A DNA stretch of 64,000 nucleotides from Halanaerobiales bacterium (GTDB lineage Bacteria; Bacillota; Halanaerobiia; Halanaerobiales; DTU029). The stretch is from contig JAKSCG010000050.1 in NCBI GenBank assembly GCA_022360715.1, forward strand, positions 19,762-83,761. The letters are read 5' to 3'. The notes under the pieces were generated by a model. The model had not been told where the DNA came from, did no database searches, and was given only the letters and a program-made list of their open reading frames with translations. The translations under genes were made by a program, and so were the position numbers. Below are positions 61,518 to 64,000 of the stretch, in pieces (positions within the stretch are counted from its first letter, which is position 1; each line of letters opens with the position of its first letter).

Positions 61518-62708
61518 ATGAAGAACTATAATAAACTAATCATTCTCGCTTTTTTGATGATGACTGTTTTTGGGTTTATCAACAATATACGCGGGGTGTT
61601 ATTGCCTTCGATCCGAGATTATTATACTATTTCATACAGCCAGATAGGTCTGATGTTATTCCTGGCATCACTGGGTTTTACTATCTCAACATTTTTTGGC
61701 GGATTAGCCGCTGATAAGTTCGGCCAGAAAAAAATTCTGTTATTCGGCTTATTTATATGGGCCACAGCTATCGCTTTAATCCCTTTAGCAAAATCCTTCA
61801 GTTTTTTTGTAATAGCCATGTTTTTAACTAATATCGGGGTGGGGGCAATAGAGATCGGGGTTAATTCATTAGGAGCTAAAATTTTCATTAAAAATACAGC
61901 AGTTATGTTTAATTTTCTCCATCTCTTTTACGGCGTAGGTTCGACCATTGGACCGCGGTATGCCGGTTGGATGTTGACGCAAAATTATGCTTGGCAGAAG
62001 ATCTATCTTGCCACATCGGTTATCGTTATCTTTATCTTTATTTTATTACTCTTTTCTAAATTCCCGGAACATAAAACCGACCGAGTTAGTTTGAAAATAC
62101 CGGCTAAAGAGATAGCTAAAAACAGTAAACTATGGTTATTCGGTGTTGTCCTGGGCCTGGCAATAGTACTTGAAACAGCAATCGGGAACTGGTTAGTTAA
62201 CTTTCTAACCGAAATGAGGGAAATGAACGAAAACAGCAGTTCATTCTATTTATCATTTTTCTTTATTACCTTTACGATTGGTCGTCTGACCGGGGGGTAT
62301 TTAGCCGAGAAGATCGGTTATGTCAAAATAATTCTCTATAATACTGTCGCCAGTATGATCCTATTTGGTACCGGACTGCTAATCGGTAATGGCGGTGCAA
62401 TCTTTTTCTCCTTTGTCGGCTTTTTTGTTTCGATCATGTACCCTACTTTGATGGTAATTATTATGAAGGAATTTACCGAAAATACCGGCAGTGTGATGGG
62501 ATTTATTATTACTTTTGCTGTCGTGATTAATATGATTTCCAATTGGTTGATCGGTAAAAGCAATGACCTCTTTGGCGTATATTACGGTTTTTCCAGTGTG
62601 ATCATCTATGCCATCTTAATAATAATTTTCTTACTGGCTCTGGAGAAAAAACTTACTTATTTAAATCGGGAGGAGTCAAGTCAAAATTCGACTACTGCGA
62701 ATCTTTAG
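61518..62708 (+). CDS. Major facilitator superfamily transporter
   Basis: 396 residues, twelve predicted helices. GGLAADKFGQKKILLFGLFI is the loop 2-3 MFS motif, and GGYLAEKIGYVK the related loop 8-9 copy. The overall look is of the FucP/YfkF-like sugar or drug group; substrate unknown. ATG at 61518 is chosen over 61491, which would precede the AAGGAGG. The 3' end overlaps the convergent zinc-ribbon gene by 17 bp. Confidence 0.88.
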   Translation: MKNYNKLIILAFLMMTVFGFINNIRGVLLPSIRDYYTISYSQIGLMLFLASLGFTISTFFGGLAADKFGQKKILLFGLFIWATAIALIPLAKSFSFFVIAMFLTNIGVGAIEIGVNSLGAKIFIKNTAVMFNFLHLFYGVGSTIGPRYAGWMLTQNYAWQKIYLATSVIVIFIFILLLFSKFPEHKTDRVSLKIPAKEIAKNSKLWLFGVVLGLAIVLETAIGNWLVNFLTEMREMNENSSSFYLSFFFITFTIGRLTGGYLAEKIGYVKIILYNTVASMILFGTGLLIGNGGAIFFSFVGFFVSIMYPTLMVIIMKEFTENTGSVMGFIITFAVVINMISNWLIGKSNDLFGVYYGFSSVIIYAILIIIFLLALEKKLTYLNREESSQNSTTANL

Positions 62709-62928
62709 TCCCGGTATAGATGAATTTATCCTGTTTCATCTTGATTGATCGCTCCTCAATTTCCCCGATCTCATTTCCACACCCCCTACAGACAATCCTA
62801 TTCTCTTGGAACTCAGCCTGGTAGAGCCGTTTGATCCTGCTTTTCCAACACCTGAGAACTTTCCCCCGACCGATTTTATGATATTTGAATAATTTGGCCT
62901 GGCATTGGGCGCATTTTATTGTTAACAT
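62692..62928 (-). CDS. Small zinc-ribbon protein
   Basis: 78 residues. Two Cys pairs, CAQC (6-9) and CRGC (~48-51), frame a basic stretch with LRCWKSRIKRLYQAEF, consistent with a zinc-binding protein. Function unknown. Single gene, convergent with the transporter. Confidence 0.75.
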   Translation of the reverse strand: MLTIKCAQCQAKLFKYHKIGRGKVLRCWKSRIKRLYQAEFQENRIVCRGCGNEIGEIEERSIKMKQDKFIYTGTKDSQ

Positions 62929-63062
62929 CTGGCCTTTACTCCCTTTATTTATTATTTTACTTTGGTTTAATTATTAATCAAACTTTTACATTATCTTAAT
63001 ATTAAATTAACAGACAAGCTGTATAATATAGTTAAATTATCTCGACATGGGGGGTTTAAATA

Positions 63063-63623
63063 ATGAAGCAATTAAGCAGTCAGTTTATGATTAAAGATGC
63101 CCAGCTCTTTCAACTGATCTACTCCAAATACCGCTATCAGGTTTTAACTTCTTTTATGTCCTGGATTACTCACCTGGGTGGACCAATATTCACGGTCTCA
63201 ATCCCGCTAATTTTAATTTTTGGGGGTAATAGCAAGTTGTCAAATATTGGTATCCATGCTTTTTTAGTCCTGAGCAGCAGTCACCTCTGCGTAAGCATTA
63301 TTAAACGGCTGGTCAATCGGCCTCGTCCCTATGAAGTACTTAAAAATATTGAGTTAGTCTCTATCCCCTTTGAAGCTTATTCCTTTCCGTCCGGCCATAC
63401 TACAGCGATCTCTTCGCTAGCCCTCACTTTTACGTATTATTTTCCCCCTTTAGCACCCTTATTTATTGCAGTGGCGGTCCTGGTAGGACTTTCCCGGGTA
63501 TATCTAGGTGTCCACTATCCGTCAGATGTATTAACCGGGGCAGTAATCGGCCTGGTTTTTTCCTACTTCATCTATCTAAGCCTGACCTACCAAATTATCC
63601 CTTTTAGTTTAATCTTCACATAA
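63063..63623 (+). CDS. PAP2-family membrane phosphatase
   Basis: 186 residues, about five helices. The three-part active site is intact: KRLVNRPRP, SFPSGHT and SRVYLGVHYPSDV. It dephosphorylates a lipid phosphate such as undecaprenyl diphosphate or phosphatidic acid. It precedes a broken lipid-type glycosyltransferase gene by 35 bp, suggesting one envelope-lipid operon. Confidence 0.92.
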   Translation: MKQLSSQFMIKDAQLFQLIYSKYRYQVLTSFMSWITHLGGPIFTVSIPLILIFGGNSKLSNIGIHAFLVLSSSHLCVSIIKRLVNRPRPYEVLKNIELVSIPFEAYSFPSGHTTAISSLALTFTYYFPPLAPLFIAVAVLVGLSRVYLGVHYPSDVLTGAVIGLVFSYFIYLSLTYQIIPFSLIFT

Positions 63624-63658
63624 GCAAAGTAAGGCAATATTTAAAGGAGCTGAGCAAC

Positions 63659-64000
63659 TTGAAGATTGCTATTTTTACCGATACCTTTTCACCTCAGATC
63701 AACGGAGTAACCAAAACCCTGGACCGGCTGCTGGAATACTTTGAACAAAAAGGCATTGACTACCTTGTCTTTGCCCCAGATACCCCGGCTCAACAAGCGA
63801 GTTGTTTCCAAAAAAAGATCCGCCGCATACCCGCCTTCAATTTCTTCCTTGGCGACAAAAAACCGGCGAAACACTCAGCGCTATTTATGCTTCGGCAGAT
63901 ATCTTTGCCTTTCCGTCGGTTACAGAAACTTACGGAAACGTTATCCTTGAAGCAATGGCTTCCGGTTTGCCGGTTGTAGCCTTCCGGGCCGGCGGAGTTA
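63659..64000 (+). pseudogene. Glycosyltransferase (GT4) with internal deletion and frameshift, partial
   Basis: TTG start with AAAGGAG 9 nt upstream. The first ~62 codons are a typical GT4 N-terminus (MKIAIFTDTFSPQINGVTKTL...IPAFNFF). The reading then jumps to the C-terminal donor domain: from 63868, one base out of frame, it reads [17 protein letters not shown] and [16 protein letters not shown]. About 200 residues of the family's centre are missing and the frame is lost at six A (63857-63862; seven would restore it). The original frame stops at 63979. The gene runs past the right edge. Either a real decay event or an assembly collapse. Confidence 0.75.

Noticed and set aside
63857..63868. 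Programmed -1 frameshift in the glycosyltransferase
   Set aside because: Slippage could rejoin the frames, but ~200 central residues are still missing, so a functional product is unlikely.
1..64000. CRISPR arrays, rRNA, tRNA, transposases
   Set aside because: No spaced direct repeats, rRNA or tRNA signatures, or transposase motifs were found on either strand.

Overview
This window looks like a chromosomal segment of a low-to-mid G+C, anaerobic, diderm member of the Bacillota, most likely close to the Halanaerobiales. The gene order is classic Bacillota: rsmD-coaD, ylbJ, ylbK, ylbL, tmcAL/ylbM, ylbN-rpmF, fapR-plsX-fabHKDG-acpP-fabF-rnc, and recG-degV-fakA-asp23 divergent from rpmB. A TetR/TolC/HlyD/RND operon with a true TolC-type outer-membrane channel argues for an outer membrane, and a YlbJ protein for sporulation ancestry. 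The taxonomic call is inference.

Layout. 1-1026 holds the start of an aromatic-biosynthesis pair (DAHP synthase running off the left edge, and AroH chorismate mutase). 1147-9287 is a complete FapR-controlled fatty-acid/phospholipid operon with a recognisable promoter and a FapR operator overlapping the leader. 9298-12312 carries rpmF/ylbN and ackA/pta. 12514-15574 carries tmcAL and the convergent ylbL-ylbK pair. 15606-16299 is a single-gene membrane-protein cassette flanked by a 74-bp duplication of the neighbouring gene's 3' end. 16270-28935 is accessory or signalling material: a REC-PAS-GAF-GGDEF-HD-GYP regulator, a DUF362 protein, SRAP, a CHASE2-adenylate cyclase/FecR/CRP operon with two extremely acidic secreted proteins, an HD hydrolase, a UvrX-like polymerase, YlbJ and an ArsR regulator. 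28938-35560 returns to housekeeping (coaD, rsmD, recG, degV, fakA, asp23, rpmB) and includes a candidate structured small RNA just past the recG stop. 35691-42340 is the tetR-tolC-hlyD-RND efflux operon with a clear promoter and two TetR operators.

42369-46163 is the most interesting region: a three-gene unit of a MotA-like channel with a long helical tail, a MotB/OmpA-like plug protein, and a NYN-domain putative nuclease carrying what looks like a degenerate kinase-like domain. The motor pair has the architecture of Zorya ZorA/ZorB, but the usual ZorC/D/E/F/G partners are not visible. It may be an undescribed Zorya-like defence (or envelope-sensing) system.

46232-59959 is a peptide or hydantoin-like catabolic island: OPT transporter, M29-like peptidase, AroM, an unnamed conserved protein, DUF1177, DUF917, racemase-like protein, PucR regulator, M20 peptidase and a Dpp-type ABC transporter. 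60301-64000 holds mtnA, an MFS transporter, a zinc-ribbon protein, a PAP2 phosphatase and a glycosyltransferase gene broken by a large internal deletion and a frameshift.

How they work together. The fab operon, FapR and the FakA/DegV pair (fatty acid kinase and binding protein) cover fatty-acid synthesis and salvage. Ack/Pta gives acetate and ATP from acetyl-CoA. The cyclase, FecR and CRP form a plausible envelope-to-cAMP signalling line. No tRNA, rRNA, CRISPR array or transposase was seen.
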